A DNA stretch of 64,000 nt from Mahella australiensis 50-1 BON (GTDB taxonomy: Bacteria > Bacillota > Clostridia > Mahellales > Mahellaceae), in NCBI RefSeq assembly GCF_000213255.1, contig NC_015520.1:1570001-1634000 (forward strand). The letters are read 5' to 3'. Within the stretch, counting starts at the first letter, position 1, and each line of letters opens with the position of its first letter. The notes under the pieces were generated by a model. That model had not been told where the DNA came from. It searched no databases and worked only from the letters and a program-made list of their open reading frames with translations. Position numbers and translations under genes: made by a program. Positions 9,190-21,307 of this stretch are shown one piece after another.

Positions 9190-10666
9190 CATCGTCCCTC
9201 CTTATCGGTATTGATACCGTAAATATAGAACCGCCATCTTTTGATCGGGTCACGGCTATGGTACCGCCATGCATCGCTATGATATTGTGGCTTATAGCAA
9301 GCCCGAGGCCTGTACCGCTATACTTGGTAGTATAGAAGGGATTAAATATATTTTCAATATCTTCATCCGCTATTCCCGAGCCTGTATCGGCAAACGATGC
9401 GTAAACGTTTTGTTCATCCGAGTATACCGATATCATCAATTGTCCCCCTTTCGGCATCGACTGAACAGCATTTATAATAATATTCACAAAAACCTGTTTC
9501 AATCTCTCGCCGTCAGCTATGATCAGCGGAAGATCAATTTGGTATTTCTCTGACAGTTCTATATGATACTGATCCATATATGGGCGCGTAAATGTAATCA
9601 CGCTTTTCAGCAATTCAACCAATGATATATCTTCCCATAACGATTTAGAAGGACGAGAAAAGTCCAGCAATTCCTTAACTATTTTGTCCTGGCGATCAAC
9701 CTGTTCCTTTATAACGTCAAGGTATTGCTGCATTTCACTTGAATCCTTATACTGTTTCTGCATAAGCTGCACCGTCGCCTTCACTATAGCCATAGGATTG
9801 CGCATCTCATGGGCTATTCCAGCCACCAATTGCCCGAGGGCTGCTAACCTTTCCGAGCGCTGCAATTGTTCTTCTAGTTTGGCTTTCTCTTCTAGGGCTT
9901 CAGCCATGCTATTTATCGCTTGGGCTATTTCACCCATTTCTCCCGATACTGACGGTAAACGGTAAGTAAAATCCTTCTGTATGCCGACTAGACCGTTTTT
10001 TATAATGTTTGCACTGTTTACCATATTGCGTATTATTATTATCGTGCCTATTATGCCGCCCAGCAATCCTAACATAGTTATAACAAATATAGTACGCCTT
10101 ACATTGCGACTTTGTGCATATTGCGGCGGTATCATCTCTCTAGCCCATGCAAGAGCTATAATATCGTTCTGTCTAACTACAGGCCGAACGTGGAGAAGCA
10201 ACCCTCCCATGTGATCCATAAAATATTGTGAGTATGGTCCTTTGCTGTTGATAGCCTCAGCAATGCCATTTTCCAATTTACGATCATAAGGCCATCTTGG
10301 TGGCAGCAATGAAAAAGTTTGTTCTATAGTTGGTACGCTATAGCCTATATCCACACCTCTGTATTGATATGACAGCTTTAGCATTCTGTCGTGCAATTGC
10401 AATTGTAAACTATCTATATCGCTGGGACTACGTGTCATAACTGTCTTTTTTATAGCCGCTGCCGTTTCATCGTCTATGCTTTCATCCATGCGCTGCCCGA
10501 TTTGAATCAACTTTTGCTGTTTTTCTTCTATGAGCATGCTATCGATGCCAGGTGCAAACAGAGCGCTGTATATCATGCCAGCTATCGGTGCCGCCACCAC
10601 TATAATTATCACAAACATTATCTGCCACCGCAGGCTTCGTTCGGAAAAGCGCTTAAATCTATTCAT
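9161..10666 (-). CDS. NtrB/ZraS-like membrane sensor histidine kinase
   Basis: Partner kinase of the NtrC-type regulator. Two membrane segments (~16-36 and ~188-208) flank an extracytoplasmic sensor of ~150 residues; a HAMP-like linker and coiled coil precede the H-box GIAHEMRNPMAIVKA (~295), the N-box NIIINAVQSMPKGG, and the G boxes DTGSGI and GTGLGLAIS. The stop overlaps the regulator start by about 30 bp, and the start overlaps the permease stop (ATGAATAG), so the genes are translationally coupled. The sensed signal may be the substrate of the co-encoded exporter; this is inference. Confidence 0.94.
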   Translation of the reverse strand: MNRFKRFSERSLRWQIMFVIIIVVAAPIAGMIYSALFAPGIDSMLIEEKQQKLIQIGQRMDESIDDETAAAIKKTVMTRSPSDIDSLQLQLHDRMLKLSYQYRGVDIGYSVPTIEQTFSLLPPRWPYDRKLENGIAEAINSKGPYSQYFMDHMGGLLLHVRPVVRQNDIIALAWAREMIPPQYAQSRNVRRTIFVITMLGLLGGIIGTIIIIRNMVNSANIIKNGLVGIQKDFTYRLPSVSGEMGEIAQAINSMAEALEEKAKLEEQLQRSERLAALGQLVAGIAHEMRNPMAIVKATVQLMQKQYKDSSEMQQYLDVIKEQVDRQDKIVKELLDFSRPSKSLWEDISLVELLKSVITFTRPYMDQYHIELSEKYQIDLPLIIADGERLKQVFVNIIINAVQSMPKGGQLMISVYSDEQNVYASFADTGSGIADEDIENIFNPFYTTKYSGTGLGLAISHNIIAMHGGTIAVTRSKDGGSIFTVSIPIRRDDDAASNIDNR

Positions 10667-11831
10667 AACGCAATGCTTCTATAGGATTGAGATTAGCTGC
10701 CCGATTAGCGGGATATATACCAAATAAAATACCTATGCCCACTGCGAAACCAAATGACAACAGTATAATCTGCAGTGATGTGGCTGTTGGCATGCTCAGT
10801 ATCGAACCCAATAGATTACCCCCACCGATTCCGAGCAGTATACCCATAACCCCGCCTACTCCAGTCAATACCACTGATTCTATTAAGAACTGCCAGAGTA
10901 TATCGGCTTTTTTTGCCCCCACAGCTTTGCGTATGCCTATCTCACGCGTACGCTCAGTTACCGAGACCAGCATTATATTCATTATGCCTATGCCGCCTAC
11001 CAGGAGGGATATCCCGGCTATACCGCCCAAAAGCAGACTCATTATATTGGTAACGCTGCTGATAGTGGAGAGCATCTGCGTCTGGCTGAAAACATTGACG
11101 CTGTCCTCATCGCGGAATTTCCTGGTCAATATTCCTTCCAGCCGCTGCGTAACACTATCCACCGTATCGGACGATGAGGCCTGTATATACAGCGTTCTTA
11201 CACCTATCGAGCGCATCATGCGCTCAACGGCGGTTATTGGCATAAATACGACGTTATCCCCAGAACCAGTTATACTGCCGCCCTGTTCTTCTAGAACACC
11301 TACAACCATTACTTTCTGACCGTTTATCTTAATATACTGGCCTAACGGATTCATAAAGCCAAACAGATCTTGCGCCGTCTGATAGCCAATAACGGCTATT
11401 TTTTGCCTATATTCGACATCTATAGGCAATATGAATCGGCCGGATTGAACATGAACGTTTCGTACACCTTCGTATAGATCGTTGGTACCGGTTAATGATA
11501 CACCATCGGACGTTTTACTGCCATACTTAACCGTAACGCTGCTGTTTATGACAGGAGCCACAGCTTTTACATTCTCTTCCTCTCCTAAAGCCATAGCATC
11601 ATCATATGATAATGACGTATTAGCCCCGCGGCCGCTTACATTGACAGTTATAAGATTGGAGCCCAGGCCTTCTATCTGTGATGTGATCTGACCAGTAGCA
11701 CCTTGAGTCAGAGATACCAGCATTATAACAGACGCGACGCCTATGACAATTCCCAACATGGTCAGAAACGAGCGCATCTTATTTGTTATTATGCCGGATA
11801 ATGCCAGTCTCACCGCTTGCCATAATTTCAT
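10659..11831 (-). CDS. MacB-type ABC exporter permease
   Basis: 390 residues with the MacB/FtsX topology: one N-terminal membrane helix (~20-42, including NKMRSFLTMLGIVIGVASVI), a ~220-residue extracytoplasmic domain, and three C-terminal helices (~270-375) containing the conserved VTERTREIGIRKAVGAKK cytoplasmic loop. The separate ATPase gene overlaps its start by 4 bp. With the adaptor it should form a mechanotransmission exporter for antimicrobial peptides, lipids or other amphiphiles; substrate unknown. Confidence 0.94.
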   Translation of the reverse strand: MKLWQAVRLALSGIITNKMRSFLTMLGIVIGVASVIMLVSLTQGATGQITSQIEGLGSNLITVNVSGRGANTSLSYDDAMALGEEENVKAVAPVINSSVTVKYGSKTSDGVSLTGTNDLYEGVRNVHVQSGRFILPIDVEYRQKIAVIGYQTAQDLFGFMNPLGQYIKINGQKVMVVGVLEEQGGSITGSGDNVVFMPITAVERMMRSIGVRTLYIQASSSDTVDSVTQRLEGILTRKFRDEDSVNVFSQTQMLSTISSVTNIMSLLLGGIAGISLLVGGIGIMNIMLVSVTERTREIGIRKAVGAKKADILWQFLIESVVLTGVGGVMGILLGIGGGNLLGSILSMPTATSLQIILLSFGFAVGIGILFGIYPANRAANLNPIEALRYE

Positions 11832-12511
11832 ACCGCCACCACCTTCTCATCATTCTCTATTACGCCGTCTTTTATACGCACGATGCGCCGCGCCGTATGG
11901 GCCAGATTCATATCATGCGTAACAAGAATCACTGTTTTGCCGTCACCGTTTAGTTCAGTAAGCATATCCATTATCTGACGCCCGCTGTGGCTGTCCAAAT
12001 TGCCCGTAGGTTCATCGGCCATGATTATGTTCGGATCAGCCACCAACGCCCTTGCTATGGCCACGCGCTGCTGCTGCCCTCCTGACATCTGCGACGGTTT
12101 GTGATATGCCCTGTCAATAAGTCCGACCCTTTCCAGTGCCTCCATAGATAGTCTGCGACGCTCTGAAGGCCTCATACCTCTGTATATCAAAGGTAATTCG
12201 ACATTTTCCAATGCATTTAAGCGCGGCAACAGATTAAAACTCTGAAATACAAATCCCAGCTTTTTATTGCGTATCTCGGCCTGCTGATTTGGTGACAAGT
12301 AACCCACTTCCTTGTCATCCAACAAATAATGGCCGGATGTGGGCGTATCCAGGCATCCCAATATGTTCATAAGCGTTGATTTACCTGAACCTGACGGTCC
12401 GATGACGGCTACAAACTCACCGTCATTTATGGTAAGGTTTATATCATTCAGCGCAGTTACACCGGTGCCGTCAGTATGATATTCTTTACGTATATTGTTC
12501 AATTCTATCAT
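11828..12511 (-). CDS. MacB/LolD-type ABC exporter ATPase
   Basis: 227-residue nucleotide-binding subunit: Walker [11 protein letters not shown]-loop [11 protein letters not shown], signature [15 protein letters not shown], Walker [15 protein letters not shown]-loop LVTHD. Normal length for the LolD/MacB class. It sits 10 bp after the adaptor gene and overlaps the permease by ATGA, so it is part of the same mRNA. Confidence 0.96.
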   Translation of the reverse strand: MIELNNIRKEYHTDGTGVTALNDINLTINDGEFVAVIGPSGSGKSTLMNILGCLDTPTSGHYLLDDKEVGYLSPNQQAEIRNKKLGFVFQSFNLLPRLNALENVELPLIYRGMRPSERRRLSMEALERVGLIDRAYHKPSQMSGGQQQRVAIARALVADPNIIMADEPTGNLDSHSGRQIMDMLTELNGDGKTVILVTHDMNLAHTARRIVRIKDGVIENDEKVVAV

Positions 12512-12521
12512 GACAATCCCT

Positions 12522-14360
12522 CTATCTGTTCAAACCCTGCGGCATAAATCCGGCCCTTCCGGATGTACCCTGACGTTGCGTATTCCCCGGAAGCCCGCCC
12601 ATGCCTGGAGGAACTACACCAGGGAAAGAGGCATTGCTGTTTTGCGAAGCCGCTGATGTCAGCATTACCTTTTCACCCTTCTTTAAGCCCTCGGTTATTT
12701 CTATATAACTCTCGTTATTTATGCCAGTTTTAACCTCACGCATATTGTTCTGCTGTAAAGTAGTATTAGCTTCATCATATATTATAACAAATTTTTTACC
12801 GTTGCGCTCCATAACCGCTTCTATGGGCACAATAACAATATTATCCTTTTGTGCAGCTATAATCTCCACATCGGCTGTCATCCCTGTCTTCATATCTTGA
12901 ACTCTATCAAAAGCGACCGTAACGTCATACGTCGTTACACCGTTTTGCGATGTGCCTTGATCTTCAACGTCTATAACCTCTCCAACAAAGCTCTGATCAG
13001 GCAATGCATCCGCCGTTATAACAGCCTTTTGTCCGACCTTTATTTTATTTATATCAAGCTCGTCTACGGCTATTGAGACCTGGAATTTACCGACATCAGC
13101 TATTGTAGCCGCTACATTGCCTTTGCTCGTCGAAGATACACTTCCGGAAGATGAGTTTAACGGCGAAGATATATTCGATGACAGAGCCGATTGTTGGTCA
13201 TTTGACGATGAAGAGGATGCTTGTGATATATCGTTTACATTGTCGCCTTCCTCGACATTCTGTGTTATTATAACGCCACCTATTGGCGCATATACTTTCA
13301 GCTTATCCAATTGAGCCTTTTGATTTTGCAAGTCTAGTTGAGCCTGTTCTATTTTAGTATTTTGCACATCCAAGTTGTTTTGCAATATTGCGGTATCGAA
13401 TTTCAGCAATTTTTGGCCTTTAGAAACTATAACACCGTCGCTGACATACAGCGTCTGGATTTTGCCGCTTATAGGCGCTTTTATTTGCACAGGCGATGAT
13501 TTAGCCGATAATTGACCGAATGCCGATACATTACCGGTATCGGTCTTTATAACAGCAGATGCCGTTTGAGAGATACGCAGCTTGCTACCTCTGTTGGTCA
13601 CATCGATAACAGCCATAGCCTGAGCCGGCTGTTCAATATCATTCGTATCAGTTGTGTCTCTTTCTTGGCTGACCGCTATCTGTGGCGCACTATTTCCGCT
13701 ACCCGAACCGCCTTGAACAGACGATGCGCTCTGGGTTACCTGCACCACTTTACCGTTAAAACTTCCGCTTACGCCACTTACTGTAATGGTAACGCTCTGA
13801 CCTTCTTTAATACTACCCGCTTGTTGGCCATATACCGATACTGCTAAAGATAAAACCGATATATCCTGTACAGTAGCCACAGGCATATTTAGCGACACCT
13901 GTTCTCCCTCGGACACATTGAGGTCCAACAAACCCGCGTTTGGTATTGTAACTATAGCTTTAGATATTTGTCCTTCTATATCGTCAGCGGACAGTTGCAT
14001 TTGTTTTATATTTAACTCAGCCTGTTTTATACTAAGCGGTAGACTTTCATTTTCTATTTCATACATCAAGTCCCCTTTTTTTACTGTATCGCTTTCTTTA
14101 AAATACATCTTTTTTATAGTGCCGCTGCCATCTATAATAACATCCTCCTGAGCAGCAGGTTCCATAGTGCCTGTACCATTTATGCTCACCGTTATGCTGC
14201 CTTTACGAGCTGCTACAGTCGCAAATTGACCAGCCTGTTGTACATTTCCGCTATTGCGGTTTATGTAGGCTCTTACGCCGTAGTACGTGCCAAATCCTAT
14301 CGCCACTACGATGACTACGATTATAAGTTTGCCCCACCATGTGGCAAAAAAACGTTTCAT
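12522..14360 (-). CDS. MacA/HlyD-type adaptor with two apparent adaptor modules
   Basis: Membrane-fusion protein anchored by one N-terminal helix (about residues 10-29), connecting or assisting the ABC exporter on the outer face. Unusually long (612 residues against ~400). Two hybrid-motif regions can be seen: module 1 (about 45-260: IIDGSGTIKKMYFKESDTVK, then VTIPNAGLLDLNVSEGEQVS) and module 2 (about 275-570: IKAPISGKIQTLYVSDGVIV, a coiled hairpin, then VYAPIGGVIITQNVEEGDNV). A Ser-rich insert lies in the second module and a Gly/Pro tail at the end. Start at ATG 14360, directly after GGAGGT; the in-frame TTG 15 nt earlier would contain that site. Confidence 0.88.
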   Translation of the reverse strand: MKRFFATWWGKLIIVVIVVAIGFGTYYGVRAYINRNSGNVQQAGQFATVAARKGSITVSINGTGTMEPAAQEDVIIDGSGTIKKMYFKESDTVKKGDLMYEIENESLPLSIKQAELNIKQMQLSADDIEGQISKAIVTIPNAGLLDLNVSEGEQVSLNMPVATVQDISVLSLAVSVYGQQAGSIKEGQSVTITVSGVSGSFNGKVVQVTQSASSVQGGSGSGNSAPQIAVSQERDTTDTNDIEQPAQAMAVIDVTNRGSKLRISQTASAVIKTDTGNVSAFGQLSAKSSPVQIKAPISGKIQTLYVSDGVIVSKGQKLLKFDTAILQNNLDVQNTKIEQAQLDLQNQKAQLDKLKVYAPIGGVIITQNVEEGDNVNDISQASSSSSNDQQSALSSNISSPLNSSSGSVSSTSKGNVAATIADVGKFQVSIAVDELDINKIKVGQKAVITADALPDQSFVGEVIDVEDQGTSQNGVTTYDVTVAFDRVQDMKTGMTADVEIIAAQKDNIVIVPIEAVMERNGKKFVIIYDEANTTLQQNNMREVKTGINNESYIEITEGLKKGEKVMLTSAASQNSNASFPGVVPPGMGGLPGNTQRQGTSGRAGFMPQGLNR

Positions 14361-14405
14361 ACAATTTACCTCCAAAAATAAAATTAGTATTCACTATATA
14401 ATATG

Positions 14406-14421
14406 AGCAAATATCATGCCA
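14406..14421 (-). promoter_or_regulatory. sigma-54 (-24/-12) promoter of the efflux operon
   Basis: TGGCATGATATTTGCT on the minus strand matches the sigma-54 consensus TGGCACG-N4-TTGCW except for one base, with the invariant GG and GC at the right spacing. It lies ~45 bp before the adaptor start and drives the operon that encodes a GAFTGA-type activator, which strongly supports function. Confidence 0.75.
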
Positions 14422-14488
14422 TATAAAAACACTGAAAGAAATACTATTTATAGCCTAAAAATCTTGTACTTAAAAATAAACAATAAAA

Positions 14489-14535
14489 ATACATGTTTGA
14501 AAATAAACAATAAGTGTCTGTTTTCAAACATGTAT
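14489..14535 (-). promoter_or_regulatory. putative enhancer (UAS) pair upstream of the sigma-54 promoter
   Basis: Two 16-bp dyads, TGTTTGAAAATAAACA (14494-14509) and TGTCTGTTTTCAAACA (14515-14530), have centres exactly 21 bp apart (two helical turns) and lie about 105-130 bp upstream of the expected start site. That is classic for cooperative NtrC-family binding. Together they also form a 15-bp-arm inverted repeat (14489-14503 with 14521-14535). Confidence 0.6.
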
Positions 14536-14555
14536 ATAAAAACAATTTTTAAAGC

Positions 14556-14585
14556 TTAAAAAATTCTTTGGGAATCCCAAAGAAT
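14556..14585 (-). terminator. rRNA operon terminator
   Basis: Reading leftward, TTCTTTGGG-ATT-CCCAAAGAA is followed at once by TTTTTTAA. It lies 35 bp after the 5S gene. Confidence 0.9.
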
Positions 14586-14619
14586 AGGATAGGTTTGATA
14601 TAACAGAAAAATAAAAAAA

Positions 14620-14739
14620 GACCGGGCAACGGCCTACTCTCCCAAGCGGTTTCCCGCTCAGTACCATCGGCGCTGAAGGGCTTAACTTCTGTGTTCGGAA
14701 TGGGTACAGGTGTTTCCCCTTCGCTATTGTCACCCGGTC
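14620..14739 (-). rRNA. rrf: 5S ribosomal RNA
   Basis: About 118 nt with the conserved CCGAACACAGAAGTTAAGC and GCGCCGATGGTA segments; ends GACCGGG/CCCGGTC pair as helix I. Last gene of the rRNA operon; ends are accurate to a few bases. Confidence 0.96.
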
Positions 14740-14778
14740 TTGTTTTGCACACTCAAAACCGCATAATGCTATCTTCCG

Positions 14779-17697
<2,919 letters not shown>

Positions 17698-17744
17698 CCC
17701 GGAAAATTGTTTTTCTCTTGCATTATGCGGTTTTCAATGTGCAA

Positions 17745-17821
17745 TGGTGGGCTCAAGTGGACTCGAACCACTGGCCTCACGCTTATCAGGCGTGTGCTCT
17801 AACCAGCTGAGCTATGAGCCC
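17745..17821 (-). tRNA. trnI: tRNA-Ile (GAT anticodon)
   Basis: 77 nt with encoded CCA. Acceptor stem GGGCTCA/TGAGCCC, anticodon loop CTGATAA giving GAT, and T-loop TTCGAGT. Located between tRNA-Ala and 23S. Confidence 0.96.
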
Positions 17822-17828
17822 CGCTCCT

Positions 17829-17904
17829 TGGTGGAGATAAGGAGATTCGAACTCCTGACCTCCTGCGTGCAAAGCAGGCGCTCTCCCATCTGAGCTATAT
17901 CCCC
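17829..17904 (-). tRNA. trnA: tRNA-Ala (TGC anticodon)
   Basis: 76 nt with encoded CCA. Acceptor stem GGGGATA/TATCTCC, anticodon loop TTTGCAC giving TGC, T-loop TTCGAAT. Seven bases upstream of tRNA-Ile, in the usual 16S-23S spacer position. Confidence 0.96.
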
Positions 17905-17988
17905 GTTTTCCAAGGTCATGGACCCTGGAAGCTAAACAGAATGAGTGAACTCTGGCTTTGCGTCCTTTTTTGTCGTCAAGGTCTTACT

Positions 17989-19535
<1,547 letters not shown>

Positions 19536-19646
19536 TGGTAGAGTACACCTTTTTATCCTTGACTCTTTGGTCCGCAAAGCGTTTTGTGTGTTCTTTCATT
19601 CTGTTCAGTTTTCAATGTCCATGCCGCTCTCGTGAGCGACTTTTAT

Positions 19647-19675
19647 ATTCTAGCAGCTTATTTATCCCTTGTCAA
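19647..19675 (-). promoter_or_regulatory. rRNA operon promoter P2
   Basis: Minus-strand TTGACA (19670-19675), 17-bp spacer, TAGAAT (19647-19652), ~110 bp before mature 16S. Confidence 0.8.
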
Positions 19676-19734
19676 TACCCTTTTTCGACCTTTTATGCTG
19701 CTATTATTTCTCCGCCTTCATCGGCGGCTTTATT

Positions 19735-19763
19735 AATATACCACTTCTCATATGTATTGTCAA
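19735..19763 (-). promoter_or_regulatory. rRNA operon promoter P1
   Basis: Minus-strand TTGACA (19758-19763), 17-bp spacer, TATATT (19735-19740). A GCCGCC/GGCGG hairpin (19711-19729) separates P1 from P2. Confidence 0.8.
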
Positions 19764-19825
19764 ATGGTAATTTTGTTCCATAAATTTCTCCATAAATTTC
19801 ATAGAATAAAGCCATCGCGCTCGGA

Positions 19826-19831
19826 TATACT
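19826..19831 (+). promoter_or_regulatory. -10 box of the structured RNA gene
   Basis: TATACT, with a weak -35 (TAGAAT, 19802-19807) 18 bp upstream. The expected start, 7-10 bp downstream, coincides with the first base of the closing helix of the RNA at ~19841. Confidence 0.5.
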
Positions 19832-19838
19832 ATTTCCA

Positions 19839-20290
19839 GTAAGGTTCACAGCGGTTGAGCGCAGAGCATTGCAGGGTCGGAATGACTCTGCAATGTTCGG
19901 CCAAAGGTTTATATCGGATCGCTTGTAAAGGTCTGATATAAGCCGGCGGGAAGATCATCATATGTATCGATGCTTATATAGCCTTAGCTCTATGACGGCC
20001 TATCGGTCATCATGGGGTTATAAGATATGTATGATGGTCGAGCTAAGATCATCGATGGTAGTGATGTTTGCTTTTTATAACATTTTCTAGCATGATGTTT
20101 TCAGACGTTAGGTCTGCTATGGTCGAAAGATCATAGCAGGTCTATAAACTATCATTGATGGTCGAGCATAGGTCTGTGCAGGTATCGAAATGCTCATATA
20201 TGGTCGTTGGTTTCAGTGATCATATATGGGTGTGGATATAGATATCTGCATAGGCTGAAGTTGAGATCGCTGTGGGCCTTGCTTTTTTAT
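19839..20290 (+). ncRNA. unrecognised large structured RNA (~450 nt), divergent from the rRNA operon
   Basis: No plausible reading frame, but dense helices. Closing stem: AAGGTTCACAGCGGT (19841-19855) with 20266-20280 (15 bp), directly followed by GCTTTTTTAT. Others: 19864-19878/19884-19898 (15 bp); 19906-19920/19930-19944 (15 bp); 19953-19968/20024-20039 (16 bp); 20114-20124/20129-20139 closed by a GAAA loop; 20195-20205/20218-20228. Two pseudoknots: 19983-19990 with 20040-20047 (8 bp, perfect) and 20177-20186 with 20241-20250 (10 bp). Every non-Watson-Crick pair in these helices is G-U in the plus-strand RNA, which would be A-C on the other strand, so transcription is rightward. Motifs of RNase P, tmRNA, SRP and 6S RNA were not found. 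Confidence 0.72.
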
Positions 20291-20310
20291 GTCATTTTAT
20301 ATCTTCTTGC

Positions 20311-20338
20311 ATATACTGTAATATATATTATAGTATAT
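20311..20338 (+). promoter_or_regulatory. 28-bp near-palindrome before the CgeB-like gene
   Basis: ATATACT-G-TAATATATATTA-T-AGTATAT matches its reverse complement at 26 of 28 positions. It overlaps a weak promoter (TTGCAT 20307-20312, TATAGT 20329-20334) and touches the ribosome site of the gene at 20352. It could be an operator or an mRNA hairpin limiting translation. Confidence 0.4.
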
Positions 20339-20351
20339 CTGGAGTGATATT

Positions 20352-21305
20352 ATGAGATTCTTATTTACTAATAGCGCCCCCATAATAAGCTATGGATTAG
20401 CAACGGGGTTTAGCCAATTAGGTCACAGCGTCAAAGTTGTGAATCTAGCAAGCGAATACCATAAGGATAACAAAATATTATATAGGATAATATCAACTTA
20501 TAATCCCGATTTTGTAATATGCGAGGGCGGTGATAGCCTGTACCCGTTATTATTTCCGGCTCTGGATAATTTGCATGTACCATTAATATATTGGGCTATA
20601 GAAGACCCTCCAGATTTTGAACGCTTATCGCTGCCTTTCGCCTGCAAAGCCCGTTATGTATTTACCCCGGCTCTGGAATGTATAGAGCAATACGCTCATC
20701 ATGGCATAAAAGCGCATCTGCTTATGTTCGCCTGTAACCCTGATTTCCACAAAAAAGTACCGCCCCGCAAAGACTTAAAAAACGACATAGTCTTTATGGG
20801 CAATAATTACTTCAGACATGCTGCCCGCAATGAAGGCCGTAAGATAATACTGGAGCCAATAATAAACGCTGGACTGAATATAAAGATATATGGGCTCGAT
20901 TGGTGGCTTAATCCAGCGTACGGTTTCACTATAGGTAAAAACTTATACGGCGGTTATATGCCTTATGAAGATTTGCCAGGACTATACGCTAGCACAAAGA
21001 TAGTGCTGGGGCTACATTCGGTAAATACTTCGCCGACTATGATGAGCATGCGCACTTTTGAAGTGCTAGGTTGCGGGGCTTTCTATCTCACTCAGCATAC
21101 CCCGGCTATTGAAAGCCTATTTACAAATTATAAACACTTGGTATGGTCTAAATCATCGGAGCAAACGCTTGAATTAGTACGGTACTATCTCGAGCATGAT
21201 ACCGAAAGGCAAACTATAGCATCGGCAGGACAGCAAGAAGTATATGCTCATCATACTTATAAGCAAAGAGCTCAAGATATTTTAAATATTATAAGAAGGT
21301 ATTGA
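20352..21305 (+). CDS. CgeB-family glycosyltransferase-like protein
   Basis: 317 residues resembling CgeB/SpsB-type proteins, GT-B glycosyltransferases acting on spore surface or other glycans. The N-terminal Rossmann half shows RFLFTNSAPIISYGLATGF and PLIYWAIEDPPDF; the C-terminal half shows DIVFMGNNYFRH, a GLY.GYMPYEDLPGLYASTK region and RTFEVLGCGAFYLT, the nucleotide-sugar end. ATG follows GGAG at 7 nt. Its stop is adjacent to the next gene's start, so the two form an operon. The exact sugar is unknown. Confidence 0.85.
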   Translation: MRFLFTNSAPIISYGLATGFSQLGHSVKVVNLASEYHKDNKILYRIISTYNPDFVICEGGDSLYPLLFPALDNLHVPLIYWAIEDPPDFERLSLPFACKARYVFTPALECIEQYAHHGIKAHLLMFACNPDFHKKVPPRKDLKNDIVFMGNNYFRHAARNEGRKIILEPIINAGLNIKIYGLDWWLNPAYGFTIGKNLYGGYMPYEDLPGLYASTKIVLGLHSVNTSPTMMSMRTFEVLGCGAFYLTQHTPAIESLFTNYKHLVWSKSSEQTLELVRYYLEHDTERQTIASAGQQEVYAHHTYKQRAQDILNIIRRY

Positions 21306-21307
21306 TC

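Noticed and set aside
19711-19729. GC-rich hairpin between the rRNA promoters as a terminator
   Set aside because: There is no U-run on either side, and it lies between two promoters of the same operon.
19839-20290. Structured RNA as RNase P RNA, tmRNA, SRP RNA, 6S RNA or a riboswitch for the next gene
   Set aside because: The diagnostic conserved segments are not seen, and the closed terminal stem plus U-run ends ~60 nt before the next gene, so it is an independent RNA and not an obvious leader. Rfam search is still needed.
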